From assembly GCF_003319175.1 (NCBI RefSeq), contig NZ_QOHK01000006.1, forward strand, positions 219,492-283,491: 64,000 nt of DNA, in the 5' to 3' direction. The translations under genes and the position numbers were made by a program. This stretch comes from Blastococcus sp. TF02-8. Its GTDB lineage: Bacteria; Actinomycetota; Actinomycetes; Mycobacteriales; Geodermatophilaceae. A model generated the notes under the pieces. That model saw only the letters and a program-made list of their open reading frames with translations. It ran no database searches and was not told the origin of the DNA. Positions 35,124-44,599 of this stretch are shown here, in pieces; positions within the stretch are counted from its first letter, which is position 1, and every line of letters begins with the position of its first letter.

Positions 35124-35702
35124 GTGAGCATCCCGCCGACGCCGGCCCCGCCGCTGCCCGCCCCGCCGGCCCCTGCGGCCCGCCCGCAGGCCTTCTGGCA
35201 GGGCTGGCCGGAGGTCCGGCAGGACCTCCGCCGTGGGCTGGGCCTGCTGCTGGGCTTCGCCGTGGCCGGCGCGCCGGCCGGGCTGCTCTGGTGGCTGCTC
35301 GCGCCCAAGGCGGAGTACCGCATCACCGACGCCGGCCCGGTGGCCGTCGGCCCGCCCGCGGCAGAGCTCCAGGTCGGTGACGACGCCGTCCTGCTGCTGG
35401 TGCTGCTCGGGCTCGGGCTGGGCGTCGGGTTCGCCGCGTGGTTGCGACGTCGCGGACGGGGGGTGGGCACCCTGCTGGTGCTGGCCGTCGGCGGATCGCT
35501 GGCCTCGGGCGTGGCCTGGCAGCTGGGGGAGCTGCTCCGCCGTCCGCCCACCGAGGCGCAGATCGCCGACGTCGGGGCGTCGGTCACCACCGGGCTGACC
35601 CTCGGGTCGCTGCCCGTGCTGGCCGCGACGCCGTTCGCCGCGCTGCTCGCCTACCTGTGCTGCGCGATGGTGGCGCCGCACGACGGCCTCGGCCGCACCT
35701 GA
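35124..35702 (+). CDS. Membrane protein, DUF2567-like
   Basis: 192-aa protein. The Pro/Ala-rich cytoplasmic N-terminus (about 1-30) is followed by four predicted membrane segments (about 40-58, 87-106, 115-132, 160-180) and one loop containing EYRITDAGPVAVGP. The position after dnaE1 and the general layout resemble the actinobacterial DUF2567 family, an assignment from memory. A TTCACT box six nt before GTG 35124 is a weak -10. It converges with the LON-domain gene, 16 bp away. Confidence 0.7.
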   Translation: MSIPPTPAPPLPAPPAPAARPQAFWQGWPEVRQDLRRGLGLLLGFAVAGAPAGLLWWLLAPKAEYRITDAGPVAVGPPAAELQVGDDAVLLLVLLGLGLGVGFAAWLRRRGRGVGTLLVLAVGGSLASGVAWQLGELLRRPPTEAQIADVGASVTTGLTLGSLPVLAATPFAALLAYLCCAMVAPHDGLGRT

Positions 35703-35718
35703 CCCCGCCGGCTCGGCG

Positions 35719-36513
35719 TCAGTTCACCGTCATCGGGGTGGTGAACTGCTGCAGCGGGGCCGGGACGGCGCCCAGCTCCTGCAGCAGCGTCAGCTCCCGG
35801 CGCAGCAGGCGTGACTCGGCGGCCAGTCGGCGCCGCGTCGCCGACTCCGCCAGCAGCGCCTGCCGGTCCTCGGTGGTCAGCAGCGCCGAGGAGGCCACCA
35901 GCCAGGACAGCGCGGTCGGGTCGTCGGCCGCGGCGGCCAGCCGGATCGCGGCCTCCACGGCGTCGCCCTGCGCACCCGCGCCGAGGGCCGCCACCTCGGC
36001 CACGTACTGGGTGAACAGCTCACCGACGCCGCGCGCCAGCAGCTCCATCGATCCCTGGGCGACCGACGCGGCCACCTCGTCCGTGCCGACGAGCGGCCCG
36101 CCGTCGGCGACCGACTCGGCGTCGCCCGCCGCCTCCTCGGCGGCCTCCTCGTCGGCGAGCCACTCCACCTCGGCCTGCAGGTAGGGCGGGTCCTCACCGA
36201 CGATCACGTCGAGCAGGCGGAACCGCTCCCCGCCCACCGTGACGATGCGGAAGCCGCCGTCCGGCTGCGGCTGCACCCGCCGCAGGCGCGCGGTGCACCC
36301 GATGTCGTAGAGCGCCGCGGCCGGCGCGACCCGCTCGACCTCCCAGCCCTGCCGGATGGCGACGACGCCGAAGAACCGGTGGTCGTCGTGCTCGGGGAGG
36401 GCCAGCAGATCGTGCATGAGCCGCCGGTAGCGGGGCTCGAAGATCTGCAGCGGCAGCACCACCCCGGGGAACAGTGGCCGTCCCAGGGGGAACAGCGGGA
36501 TCAGCTCACCCAT
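35719..36513 (-). CDS. LON substrate-binding domain protein
   Basis: 264-aa cytoplasmic protein that opens [30 protein letters not shown], the hallmark of the Lon N-terminal (PUA-like) domain. It has no AAA or protease part. The middle is acidic ([15 protein letters not shown]) and the C-terminus helical ([17 protein letters not shown]). Stand-alone LON-domain proteins are common and uncharacterised. The start ATG 36513 is 7 nt from a minus-strand -10; it is transcribed away from hisD. Confidence 0.88.
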   Translation of the reverse strand: MGELIPLFPLGRPLFPGVVLPLQIFEPRYRRLMHDLLALPEHDDHRFFGVVAIRQGWEVERVAPAAALYDIGCTARLRRVQPQPDGGFRIVTVGGERFRLLDVIVGEDPPYLQAEVEWLADEEAAEEAAGDAESVADGGPLVGTDEVAASVAQGSMELLARGVGELFTQYVAEVAALGAGAQGDAVEAAIRLAAAADDPTALSWLVASSALLTTEDRQALLAESATRRRLAAESRLLRRELTLLQELGAVPAPLQQFTTPMTVN

Positions 36514-36520
36514 CCGGGCA

Positions 36521-36526
36521 AGCGTA
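36521..36526 (-). promoter_or_regulatory. -10 box TACGCT for the LON-domain gene
   Basis: On the minus strand TACGCT is 7 nt before ATG 36513. It diverges from the hisD -10, about 55 bp away. Confidence 0.5.
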
Positions 36527-36580
36527 CGGGTCCCCGGCTGCCCGGCCGGTCCGGCGCCCGGAGCGCCCGGGGCCGCTGGC

Positions 36581-36586
36581 TACCCT
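36581..36586 (+). promoter_or_regulatory. -10 box TACCCT for hisD
   Basis: Predicts a transcript with a leader of about 35 nt containing CGGAGG six nt before GTG 36628, a conventional leadered start in contrast to hisH and hisA. Confidence 0.5.
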
Positions 36587-36627
36587 GAGGGCCCCGGCAT
36601 CCCCTGCCCAGACCACGGAGGCACCCC

Positions 36628-37932
36628 GTGCTCGCACGCATCGACCTGCGCGGAAACGCCCTGCCCGGCGTCCGGGAGCTCGCCGGGCTGCTGCCCCGCG
36701 CGACCACCGACATCGACTCGGTGCTGGCGACCGTCCGCCCGCTGTGCGAGGACGTCCGCGTGCGCGGCGCCCAGGCCGTCCGCGAGATCACCGCGCGCAT
36801 CGACGGCGTCGACGCCGAGGACTTCGCCGTTCCGCAGGAGGCGCTCGACCGCGCCCTGGCCGAGTGCGACCCGACGCTGCGGGCGGCGCTCGAGGAGGCC
36901 ATCTCCCGGGTCCGCCGTGTCCACACCGACCAGCGGCGCACCGACGTCACCACCCAGGTCGTCCCCGGCGGCACCGTCATGGAGCGCTGGCTCCCGGTCC
37001 GCCGGGTCGGCCTCTACGTGCCCGGCGGTCTGGCCCCGCTGCTGTCCAGCGTGGTGATGAACGTGGTGCCCGCGCAGATCGCCGGCGTGGAGTCGATCGC
37101 CGTCGCCTCGCCCCCGCAGCGGGACAACGGCGGCCTGCCCGACCCCGGGGTGCTGGCCGCCTGCGCGCTGCTGGGCGTGACGGAGGTGTACGCCGTCGGC
37201 GGGGCGCAGGCCGTCGCCGTGTTCGGCTACGGCGCCGGCTCCTGCGAGCCGGTCGACATGGTCACCGGCCCCGGCAACATCTACGTGACCGCGGCCAAGC
37301 GCCTGCTGCGTGGCCTCATCGGCATCGACTCCGAGGCCGGACCGACCGAGGTGGCGATCCTGGCCGACGACACCGCCGACCCGGCGCACGTGGCCGCCGA
37401 CCTGATCAGCCAGGCCGAGCACGACCCGCTGGCCGGCGCGGTGCTGGTCACGACGAGCGAGGAGCTCGCCGACGCCGTCCTGGCGCTCGTCCCGGGCCAG
37501 GTCGCCGCGACCAAGCACTCCGACCGGATCACCACGGCGCTCGACGGCACCCAGTCCGGGATCGTCCTGGTCGACGACCTGGCGGCCGGGCTGCGCGTCG
37601 TCGACGCCTACGCCGCCGAGCACCTGGAGATCCAGACGCGGGACGCCCGCGAGGTGGCGATGCGGGTGCGCAACGCCGGCGCCATCTTCGTGGGGGCCTG
37701 GTCGCCGGTGTCGCTGGGCGACTACGCGGCCGGCTCCAACCACGTGCTGCCCACCGGCGGCTGCGCGCGGCACCAGAGCGGGCTGTCGGTGCAGTCGTTC
37801 CTGCGCGGCATCCACGTCGTCGAGTACGACGAGCAGGCCCTCGCCGAGGTGGCGCCGCACATCGACGCCCTCGCCGGTGCCGAGGACCTGCCCGCGCACG
37901 CGGCCGCCGTCCGGATCCGGCAGCGGTCGTGA
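36628..37932 (+). CDS. hisD: Histidinol dehydrogenase
   Basis: Zinc- and NAD-dependent enzyme that performs the last two oxidations to histidine, 434 aa. Visible motifs are the NAD-binding region [46 protein letters not shown] and the zinc/catalytic region SNHVLPTGG with HIDALA. GTG 36628. The stop overlaps hisC (GTGA), so hisD-hisC-hisB form the first his transcription unit. Confidence 0.97.
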   Translation: MLARIDLRGNALPGVRELAGLLPRATTDIDSVLATVRPLCEDVRVRGAQAVREITARIDGVDAEDFAVPQEALDRALAECDPTLRAALEEAISRVRRVHTDQRRTDVTTQVVPGGTVMERWLPVRRVGLYVPGGLAPLLSSVVMNVVPAQIAGVESIAVASPPQRDNGGLPDPGVLAACALLGVTEVYAVGGAQAVAVFGYGAGSCEPVDMVTGPGNIYVTAAKRLLRGLIGIDSEAGPTEVAILADDTADPAHVAADLISQAEHDPLAGAVLVTTSEELADAVLALVPGQVAATKHSDRITTALDGTQSGIVLVDDLAAGLRVVDAYAAEHLEIQTRDAREVAMRVRNAGAIFVGAWSPVSLGDYAAGSNHVLPTGGCARHQSGLSVQSFLRGIHVVEYDEQALAEVAPHIDALAGAEDLPAHAAAVRIRQRS

Positions 37933-39041
37933 CCTCGCTGGACGAGCTCCCGCTGCGGCCGGAGCTGCGGGGACGCACGCCCTACGGCGCCCCGCAGGTG
38001 CCGGCCCGGTACCGGCTCAACACCAACGAGAACCCGCACCCGCTGCCCGACGAGCTGCTCGCCGACCTCGGTGCCGCGCTCGGCTCCGCGGCGCTGGAGC
38101 TCAACCGGTACCCCGACCGGGACGCCGTCGCGCTGCGGGCGGACCTCGCCGCCTACCTGACCCGGACCGGCGGGACGGCGATCGAGCCGGCGCAGGTGTG
38201 GGCGGCCAACGGGTCCAACGAGGTGCTGCAGCAGATCCTGCAGGCCTTCGGTGGCTCCGGGCGCACGGCGCTGGGCTTCACGCCGTCCTACTCGATGCAC
38301 CCGATCATCTCCGCGGGCACCGGCACCGGCTGGGTCGACGGCCACCGGGCCGCGGACTTCACGATCGACACCGAGGCCGCGGTGGCGCAGGTGCGGGAGG
38401 TGGCTCCCGACGTCGTCTTCGTGACGAGCCCGAACAACCCGACCGGCACCGCGGTGGACCTGGACACGATCACCGCGCTGTACGACGCCACCTCGGGCGT
38501 GGTCGTGGTCGACGAGGCGTACGCGGAGTTCGCCCGCACCGGGACGCCCTCGGCGCTGACCCTGCTGGCGGGACGGCCGCGGCTGATCGTGAGCCGCACG
38601 ATGAGCAAGGCGTTCGGCATGGCGGGTCTGCGGCTGGGCTACCTGGCCGCCGACCCCGCGGTGGTGGACGCGATCCAGCTCGTGCGACTGCCCTACCACC
38701 TGAGCTCGCTGACCCAGGCCGCCGCGCGGGCGGCACTGGCGCACACCGACGAGCTGCTCGCCACCGTCGACGCGGTCAAGGAGCAGCGGGACCGGGTCGT
38801 CGCCGCCCTGACCGCTCTCGGGCTGACCAGCGTGCCCAGCGACGCCAACTTCGTGCTCTTCGGCCGGTTCGCCGACGCTCCGAAGGCCTGGCAGGCGCTG
38901 CTGGACCGTGGCGTCCTGGTGCGCGACGTCGGGCTGCCCGGCTGGCTGCGGGTGACCGCCGGCACCGCCGAGGAGACCGACGCCTTCCTCACCGCGCTGG
39001 GTGAGATCGCGCCGGACCACCGCACGACTCTGGGAGACTGA
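37929..39041 (+). CDS. hisC: Histidinol-phosphate aminotransferase
   Basis: PLP-dependent class I/II aminotransferase, 370 aa. [11 protein letters not shown] near the start, [24 protein letters not shown] and DEAYAEF are present, with the PLP lysine in [16 protein letters not shown]. The end carries LRVTAGT. GTG 37929 overlaps the hisD stop. Confidence 0.97.
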   Translation: MTSLDELPLRPELRGRTPYGAPQVPARYRLNTNENPHPLPDELLADLGAALGSAALELNRYPDRDAVALRADLAAYLTRTGGTAIEPAQVWAANGSNEVLQQILQAFGGSGRTALGFTPSYSMHPIISAGTGTGWVDGHRAADFTIDTEAAVAQVREVAPDVVFVTSPNNPTGTAVDLDTITALYDATSGVVVVDEAYAEFARTGTPSALTLLAGRPRLIVSRTMSKAFGMAGLRLGYLAADPAVVDAIQLVRLPYHLSSLTQAAARAALAHTDELLATVDAVKEQRDRVVAALTALGLTSVPSDANFVLFGRFADAPKAWQALLDRGVLVRDVGLPGWLRVTAGTAEETDAFLTALGEIAPDHRTTLGD

Positions 39042-39046
39042 CGCAC

Positions 39047-39643
39047 ATGACCCGCACCGCACGCGTCGAGCGACAGACCAGCGAGACCAAGCTCGTCGTC
39101 GAACTCGACCTCGACGGCACCGGCACCAGCTCGATCAGCACCGGCGTGGGCTTCTACGACCACATGCTCACCGCGCTGTCCAAGCACAGCGGGATCGACC
39201 TGACCGTGCAGGCCGACGGTGACCTGCACATCGACGCGCACCACACCGTCGAGGACGTCGCGATCGCGCTGGGCCAGGCCTTCGCCGAGGCGCTGGGCGA
39301 CAAGCGCGGCATCACCCGGTACGGCGACGCGACGATCCCGATGGACGAGGTGCTGGCGCAGGCTGCCGTGGACCTCTCCGGCCGGCCGTACTTCGTGCAC
39401 TCCGAGCCGGAGAACATGACGCCGATGATCGGGCCGGACTACCCGACGTCGCTGACCAAGCACGTGCTCGAGTCGTTCGCGTTCAACGCGCGGATCAGCC
39501 TGCACGTGCGGGTGCTCTACGCCGGCCGGGACGCCCACCACATCGTCGAGGGGCAGTTCAAGGCCCTGGCCCGGGCGCTGCGCGCCGCGGTCGCGATCGA
39601 CCCCCGCGTCACCGACGTCCCCTCGACCAAGGGTGCGCTGTAA
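39047..39643 (+). CDS. hisB: Imidazoleglycerol-phosphate dehydratase
   Basis: Monofunctional HisB, 198 aa (no phosphatase domain, as usual in actinobacteria). Metal-binding repeats [12 protein letters not shown] / [15 protein letters not shown] and the second set [10 protein letters not shown] / [18 protein letters not shown] are complete. ATG 39047 follows GGGAG by 10 nt and lies 5 nt after hisC. Confidence 0.97.
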   Translation: MTRTARVERQTSETKLVVELDLDGTGTSSISTGVGFYDHMLTALSKHSGIDLTVQADGDLHIDAHHTVEDVAIALGQAFAEALGDKRGITRYGDATIPMDEVLAQAAVDLSGRPYFVHSEPENMTPMIGPDYPTSLTKHVLESFAFNARISLHVRVLYAGRDAHHIVEGQFKALARALRAAVAIDPRVTDVPSTKGAL

Positions 39644-39646
39644 CCG

Positions 39647-39823
39647 GTGAACTTCGGTCTGGCCCTGCTCCTGCTGGGCGGGTTCCTGCTGGGTGGCGCG
39701 TGGAGCATCTGGCGCGCGGACTCCGACACCGATGGCCGTACCGGCCCGCAGATCGTGTTCGCCGTGATCCTGCTGGCCGCGGCCCTGCTGGCCAGCGCGT
39801 CGGGCATCCTGCGGCTGGTCTGA
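39647..39823 (+). CDS. 58-residue two-helix membrane protein in the his operon
   Basis: Short gene between hisB and the nucleotidyltransferase: GTG 39647, TGA 39821-39823. The first hydrophobic helix is FGLALLLLGGFLLGGAWSIW, then a polar hinge RADSDTDGRTGPQ, then a second helix (about residues 36-57). The spacing (GTG 3 nt after the hisB stop, next gene 7 nt after its own stop) implies co-translation with the his operon. No Shine-Dalgarno is visible. Similar tiny proteins occur after hisB in some relatives as I recall; function unknown. Confidence 0.72.
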   Translation: MNFGLALLLLGGFLLGGAWSIWRADSDTDGRTGPQIVFAVILLAAALLASASGILRLV

Positions 39824-39830
39824 TCCAGGC

Positions 39831-40424
39831 GTGCGCACGGCCGACGAGGAGCGCTTCCTCGCGATCGTGACCGCGGACCCGACGGTGCGCGCGGTGCTGG
39901 ACCGAGCCCCGGCGCTGGGCCTGCACGACTGGTGGCTCACCGCCGGAGTGCTGTTCCAGACGGCGTGGAACTCCCTCACCGGTCGGCCGGCGGGGACCGG
40001 CATCCGGGACGCGGACTTCTTCTACTTCGACGCCGACGACACGTCGTGGGAGGCGGAGGACGCCGCCATCCGGGCCGGCGCCGAGCTCTTCGGTGATCTG
40101 CCGATCCCGGTGGAGATCCGCAACGAGGCGCGGGTGCACCTCTGGTACGAGCAGAAGTTCGGGGTGCCGGCCGAGCCGTTCCGCGACTGCGCGGACGCCA
40201 TCGACCACTTCGCCGCCGTGTGCTGCTGCTACGGGATCAGGGTCGACGCGGCCGGGGAGGTCCAGGTGTACGCCCCGCACGGCTTCGGCGACCTCTTCGG
40301 GCTGGTGGTCCGCCCGAACCTCCGGCTCGCACCCCGGCACGTCTACGAGGCCAAGACCGCGCGCTGGCAGCAGCAGTGGCCGGAGCTCACCGTCGTTCCT
40401 TGGGACGACGCGTCCGCTTCCTGA
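39831..40424 (+). CDS. Nucleotidyltransferase family protein (COG3575)
   Basis: 197-aa cytoplasmic protein. [20 protein letters not shown] followed by [20 protein letters not shown] matches the NTP_transf_6 family, in which the D-x-D-like acidic cluster is the presumed metal site. [20 protein letters not shown] and the TAIDHF-like [11 protein letters not shown] continue the pattern. GTG 39831, tightly spaced in the his operon. Substrate unknown; a link to histidine is not implied by the family. Confidence 0.85.
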   Translation: MRTADEERFLAIVTADPTVRAVLDRAPALGLHDWWLTAGVLFQTAWNSLTGRPAGTGIRDADFFYFDADDTSWEAEDAAIRAGAELFGDLPIPVEIRNEARVHLWYEQKFGVPAEPFRDCADAIDHFAAVCCCYGIRVDAAGEVQVYAPHGFGDLFGLVVRPNLRLAPRHVYEAKTARWQQQWPELTVVPWDDASAS

Positions 40425-40752
40425 GTGCAGGCAGGTCTCAGCCCGCGCACCGGCCTTGACGGCGGGTTGGTCAGGCCTCGGATCGGTCGCTGCGCTGCGC
40501 CTTCGAGGCGCGGCGGCTGCTCACCGCCAGGCGACCGACGCGCCGGCCCCGACGAGCGGCAGGAACCCGCGGCCGGACCATCCGGCCGTGCAAGCGATCA
40601 CGGCGACCACGAGGCAGACGACCGCCCACGCGGTCCAGGCGATCCAGTGCGGGACTCGGGCTGCGGGGCGGGGGACCGGGTCACGCTGCGGAGACCAGGC
40701 CCGGACGGGAACACCGGGTGGCCCTCCTGCGCTGGTCGGTAGCGTGGCAGGC
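40425..40752. other. Gap before hisH with a start-less minus-strand membrane ORF
   Basis: No gene with a proper start is seen on the plus strand. On the minus strand, 40679-40521 encodes about 52 residues with a convincing membrane helix ([19 protein letters not shown]), then [16 protein letters not shown] and a TGA at 40523-40521. The frame has no ATG, GTG or TTG before the helix and stays open into the antisense of hisH. It looks like a remnant or a gene with an unusual start. Confidence 0.4.
40740..40745 (+). promoter_or_regulatory. -10 box TAGCGT for hisH
   Basis: TAGCGT is 7 nt before GTG 40753, indicating a separate, leaderless promoter for hisH inside the his cluster. Confidence 0.55.
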
Positions 40753-41391
40753 GTGAAGAAGGTGGCGGTCCTCGACTACGGCTCGGGCAACCTGCGCTCC
40801 GCGGAGCGTGCGCTCCAGCGGGTGGGCGCCGACGTCACGGTGACCTCCGACATGGGCACCGCGCTCGAGGCCGACGGTCTCGTCGTGCCCGGGGTCGGTG
40901 CCTTCGCCGCCTGCATGACCGGCCTGGACGCCGTCCAGGGGCGCCGGATCATCGGCCGTCGCCTGGCCGGGGGCCGGCCCGTGCTCGGGATCTGCGTCGG
41001 CATGCAGATCCTCTTCGAGCGCGGCGTGGAGCACGGCGTCGATGCCGAGGGCTGCGGCGAGTGGCCCGGCGTCGTCGAGGAGCTCCAGGCACCGGTGCTC
41101 CCGCACATGGGCTGGAACACGGTGCAGGCAGCCCCGGGCAGCACCTTGTTCGCCGGGCTCGAGGACGAGCGCTTCTACTTCGTGCACTCCTACGGTGTCC
41201 GCGAGTTCCCCCTGGCCGAGGACGGCGCCACGGGCCCGCTCGCCCCGCCGAAGGTGACCTGGGCGGAGCACGGCGATCGCTTCGTCGCCGGCGTGGAGAA
41301 CGGGGCCCTCTCGGCCACCCAGTTCCACCCGGAGAAGAGTGGCGACGCCGGTGCCCAGCTGCTCACCAACTGGCTGGACACGCTCGACTGA
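40753..41391 (+). CDS. hisH: Imidazole glycerol phosphate synthase, glutaminase subunit
   Basis: Class I glutamine amidotransferase supplying ammonia to HisF, 212 aa. The start [20 protein letters not shown] is typical. Nucleophile Cys in [12 protein letters not shown] (about residue 82); catalytic His/Glu in [10 protein letters not shown]. Its partner hisF lies 7 kb downstream, after an insertion of unrelated genes. Confidence 0.97.
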   Translation: MKKVAVLDYGSGNLRSAERALQRVGADVTVTSDMGTALEADGLVVPGVGAFAACMTGLDAVQGRRIIGRRLAGGRPVLGICVGMQILFERGVEHGVDAEGCGEWPGVVEELQAPVLPHMGWNTVQAAPGSTLFAGLEDERFYFVHSYGVREFPLAEDGATGPLAPPKVTWAEHGDRFVAGVENGALSATQFHPEKSGDAGAQLLTNWLDTLD

Positions 41392-41437
41392 CGCCGAGCG
41401 TCCGCCCCGGGGACAGCTCGGGGCCGCAGGCCGTCTG

Positions 41438-41539
41438 CCCCTGCGTCACAACACCCGGGCCCACGCGCTGACCGAGCGCGGGCTCGCCCTGCGCGAGGCG
41501 ATCGTCGCGCTCGGGCGCTGGGATGCGGAGGAGCCGTGA
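41438..41539 (+). pseudogene. C-terminal fragment of a winged-helix regulator
   Basis: About 32 codons reading RHNTRAHALTERGLALREAI then VALGRWDAEEP, stop TGA 41537-41539. This resembles the wing and final helix of HxlR/MarR-type regulators (the xLTxRGxALxxxLxALxxWx pattern). No upstream DNA-binding part is present. It is probably a leftover at the edge of the region inserted between hisH and hisA. Confidence 0.45.
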
Positions 41540-41581
41540 TCATCACGGCCATGCCTCCCCGCACCGATCGCCTCCCTCACC

Positions 41582-41587
41582 TAGGGT
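41582..41587 (+). promoter_or_regulatory. -10 box TAGGGT for the M28 peptidase gene
   Basis: TAGGGT would begin a leader of about 30 nt that contains the GGAGG (41615-41619) used by GTG 41625. Confidence 0.45.
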
Positions 41588-41624
41588 TCCGGCGTCCTGT
41601 CCCGGTGTGATCTCGGAGGTCGGC

Positions 41625-43967
41625 GTGCCCGCTTCTCGTCGTGCGACGGGCGAGGGCCGCCCCGGGCGCCTCGCCGGCCTGCTCACCGCTCTGGCCCTCG
41701 TCGCCCTGACCGTCTGGACGGTCCTCGCCCTGCAGCCGCCGGACCCGCGGCCGGCCGGCGCACCGGCCACGGAGTTCAGCGCCGAGCGCGCCTTCGCCCA
41801 GGTCGAGCGGATCGCCGCCGAGGTGCACGTCGCCGGCAGCGCCGAGGACGCCGAGGTGGTCGACGACCTAGTCGCGACGCTCACCGACCTCGGGCTGGAC
41901 GCCGAGGTGCAGAACGCCGTCGGTACGCGCCCCGGCCGCGCGGGGGAGACCTCCATGGCGCGGGTGCGCAACGTCGTCGCCGTCCTGCCCGGGACCGACC
42001 CCACCGGACGCCTGTACCTGATGGCCCACCACGACTCGGTCGAGGGCGGGCCCGGCGCGGCCGACGACGCCACCGGCGTCGCCGCCCTCCTGGAGTCGCT
42101 CCGGGCACTGACCGCCGGGCCGGCCCCGCGCAACGACGTCGTCGTCGTGTTCACCGACGCCGAGGAGGCCTGCCTGTGCGGGGCCGAGGCGTTCGCCGCG
42201 TCGCACCCGCTGGCCGGTGGCGGCGTGGTGCTCAACTTCGAGGCCCGCGGGACCAGCGGCCCGCCGATCATGTTCGAGACGTCGCTGGGCAACGCCGGGC
42301 TGGCCGACGCCTTCGCCCAGGCCGCCCCGCACCCGGTGGCGTCGAGCTTCGCCGTCGAGGTCTACCGGGCGCTGCCCAACGACACCGACTTCAGCGTCCT
42401 CCTCGACGACGGGGACTTCACCGGCATGAACACGGCGTTCATCGACGGCGCCGCCGGCTACCACTCGCCGCAGGACGTGCCCGAGCGCCTCGACCGCGGC
42501 ACCCTGCAGGCGATGGGCGACAACGCCCTGGCCCTCACCCGCGACCTGGCCGACCGCGACCTCACCGACCTCGCGGAGCCCGCCGCGGAGGACGCCACCT
42601 ACTTCCCGGTGCCGGGCCGGCTGGTCAGCTACCCGGGATCCGTCGTCTGGCCACTGGCCGGGACTGCGCTCGCCGCCGTCGCCGGGCTCGCCCTGGCCCT
42701 GCGGGTGCGCGGTACCAGCTCCCTGCGCCGCACCGCCGGGGCCACGCTGCTCGCGCTGCTGCCGCTCGCGCTCGCCCCGCTGGCGGCGCAGGGGCTGTGG
42801 TGGCTGCTCGTCGCCGTGCGCCCCGGCTACGCCTCGATGCTCGACCCGTGGCGGCCCGGCTGGTTCCGGGTCGCCGTCGTGGGCGTCGTCCTGTTCGTGG
42901 TGCTGCTCTGGTACGCCCTGCTGCGCCGCCGGGTGGGCGCCGCCCCGCTGGCCGCGGGCGCCCTGGTCTGGCTCGCCGCCGTCGCCGCGGTGCTCGCGTC
43001 GGTGGCGCCGGGTGGCTCGTACCTGGCGGCGTGGCCGGCCGTGGTCGGTGGGGTCACCGGCATCGTCGCCGCGCTCAGCGCCTCCCGCGTCGTGCGGGTG
43101 CTCGCGGCGCTGCTCACCGGGGCGGCGGCGCTGCTCGTGCTCGCGCCCACCGCGGCGCTGTTCCTCCCCGCGCTCGGGCTCTCGCAGGCAGGTGCGCCCT
43201 CGGTCGTCGTCGTCCTCGCCGCGTTCGCCCTGCTGCCGGCGCTGGAGCTGCTCTTCCCCGACCCGGAGACGGCCGACCGGCCCGCCCGGCTCGCCGCGGC
43301 CGTCGTTCCGGCCGGGGCGCTGGTGCTCGCCGTCTTCTGCGCCGGCACGGGGCTGTCGGTGGACCGGTTCGACGCCGCCCACCCGGTGCCCAGCAGGCTG
43401 GGCTACCTGCTCGACAGCGACTCGGGCGAGGCCCGGTGGGTGACCACCGAGACCGCGCCGGGGGAGTGGACCGGGCGGTTCGTCGACGGTTCCGGCACCC
43501 TCGACGCGGACTACCCGTACCTGGCCGGCCGCGACGTGCAGACCGGCCCGGCAGAGGCCGCGGACCTGCCGGCGCCCGAGGTCGCCCTCGTCTCCGACGA
43601 GGTCGTCGGCGCGCGGCGGGAGATCTCCGTGCGGGTCACGCCCCGGCGGGACGACGTCCGCCTGATCGACCTCGCGCTCGAGGTCGACGGCGGCACCGTC
43701 GCCCGGGCGCGGGCCGGCGGTCGTGCGGTGCCCGAGGACGCCCTGGGGAAGGACTCCCTGCGGATCACCTTCCACGCGCCGCCGGCCGGCGGGCTGCAGG
43801 CCTCGTTCTCCGTCGCCGGCGACGGTCCGGTGCGGCTGCGCGCCACCGACGCGAGCGAGGGGCTCGAGGACCTGCCCGGCTACCAGCCGCGGCCGGACGG
43901 CGTGGACGTCGCCGGCACCCACGGCGCGGACCTGGTGCTGGTCACGGCGGTCACCGAGCTCGGCTGA
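41625..43967 (+). CDS. M28 family metallopeptidase with C-terminal multi-helix membrane domain
   Basis: 780-aa membrane peptidase. One N-terminal helix (about 15-38), then an extracytoplasmic M28 zinc domain with MAHHDSVEGGPGAADDATGV, VVVFTDAEEACLCGAEAF, NFEARGTSG and YHSPQDVPERLD, which supply the expected His/Asp/Glu ligands. Residues about 370-600 carry roughly eight membrane segments, and the end is a beta-rich soluble domain. This peptidase plus helix-bundle layout resembles Fxna/Pff1 membrane peptidases. GTG 41625 follows GGAGG by 5 nt. It converges with the nitroreductase, 4 nt apart. Confidence 0.87.
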   Translation: MPASRRATGEGRPGRLAGLLTALALVALTVWTVLALQPPDPRPAGAPATEFSAERAFAQVERIAAEVHVAGSAEDAEVVDDLVATLTDLGLDAEVQNAVGTRPGRAGETSMARVRNVVAVLPGTDPTGRLYLMAHHDSVEGGPGAADDATGVAALLESLRALTAGPAPRNDVVVVFTDAEEACLCGAEAFAASHPLAGGGVVLNFEARGTSGPPIMFETSLGNAGLADAFAQAAPHPVASSFAVEVYRALPNDTDFSVLLDDGDFTGMNTAFIDGAAGYHSPQDVPERLDRGTLQAMGDNALALTRDLADRDLTDLAEPAAEDATYFPVPGRLVSYPGSVVWPLAGTALAAVAGLALALRVRGTSSLRRTAGATLLALLPLALAPLAAQGLWWLLVAVRPGYASMLDPWRPGWFRVAVVGVVLFVVLLWYALLRRRVGAAPLAAGALVWLAAVAAVLASVAPGGSYLAAWPAVVGGVTGIVAALSASRVVRVLAALLTGAAALLVLAPTAALFLPALGLSQAGAPSVVVVLAAFALLPALELLFPDPETADRPARLAAAVVPAGALVLAVFCAGTGLSVDRFDAAHPVPSRLGYLLDSDSGEARWVTTETAPGEWTGRFVDGSGTLDADYPYLAGRDVQTGPAEAADLPAPEVALVSDEVVGARREISVRVTPRRDDVRLIDLALEVDGGTVARARAGGRAVPEDALGKDSLRITFHAPPAGGLQASFSVAGDGPVRLRATDASEGLEDLPGYQPRPDGVDVAGTHGADLVLVTAVTELG

Positions 43968-43971
43968 GTGC

Positions 43972-44571
43972 TCACCACCGCCCGCGGTGGACGACCTCCT
44001 CGACACCCCTGCGGCCCCGCTTCAGCGAGGGCGATCGACGGTCCTCCGCCCCCGGGTAGCCGATCGAGACGCAGCCCACCGGCCGGTACTCCGCCGGGAT
44101 GCCGAACGCCGCGCGGAACCCGTCGACCTTGTCGGCCGGGACACCGAAGAAGCAGGCGCCCAGCCCCTCGTCGACGGCGGTGAGCAGCATCAGCAGCGAG
44201 GCCATCCCGGCGTCGACGTCCCAGTACGGCACCGGCCAGCGGTTCTCGTCGCGGTCGGTCCAGCCCTTGTCCGGCTCGGCGTACCGGTCCAGGTAGGCGG
44301 ACTTGTTGGCCAGCGGCACCACCAGCAGGGGAGCGCGCCTCATCCGGATCAGCCAGCCGTCCGGGGCGCCGTCACCGGTCGTCGCGGCCCAGAACCGGTC
44401 CCGCTCCGCCGCCGTCTCCAGCACCAGGAACGCCCAGCCCTGGCTGAACCCCGCGGACGGTGCGCGGATGGCGTGCTCGAGCAGGCGCTCGCGCACCTCG
44501 GCAGGGACCGGGCGGTCGGGGTCGTAGTCGCGCACCATGCGGCGACGGCGGACGACGTCGGCGAACTCCAC
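43972..44571 (-). CDS. Nitroreductase family flavoprotein
   Basis: 199-aa FMN-dependent oxidoreductase. The start VEFADVVRRRRMVRDYDPDR and RAPSAGFSQGWAFLVLE contain the FMN phosphate ligands; LGACFFGVPADKVDGFRAAF and VSIGYPG complete the fold. GTG 44571 fits a minus-strand -10; GTG 44580 would add three residues. Substrate unknown (nitro compounds or quinones in the family). Confidence 0.88.
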   Translation of the reverse strand: MEFADVVRRRRMVRDYDPDRPVPAEVRERLLEHAIRAPSAGFSQGWAFLVLETAAERDRFWAATTGDGAPDGWLIRMRRAPLLVVPLANKSAYLDRYAEPDKGWTDRDENRWPVPYWDVDAGMASLLMLLTAVDEGLGACFFGVPADKVDGFRAAFGIPAEYRPVGCVSIGYPGAEDRRSPSLKRGRRGVEEVVHRGRW

Positions 44572-44578
44572 GCCGCCC

Positions 44579-44584
44579 ACCCTG
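44579..44584 (-). promoter_or_regulatory. -10 box CAGGGT for the nitroreductase gene
   Basis: Minus-strand CAGGGT, 7 nt before GTG 44571. Confidence 0.45.
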
Positions 44585-44599
44585 TCATCCGCGTGCCGG

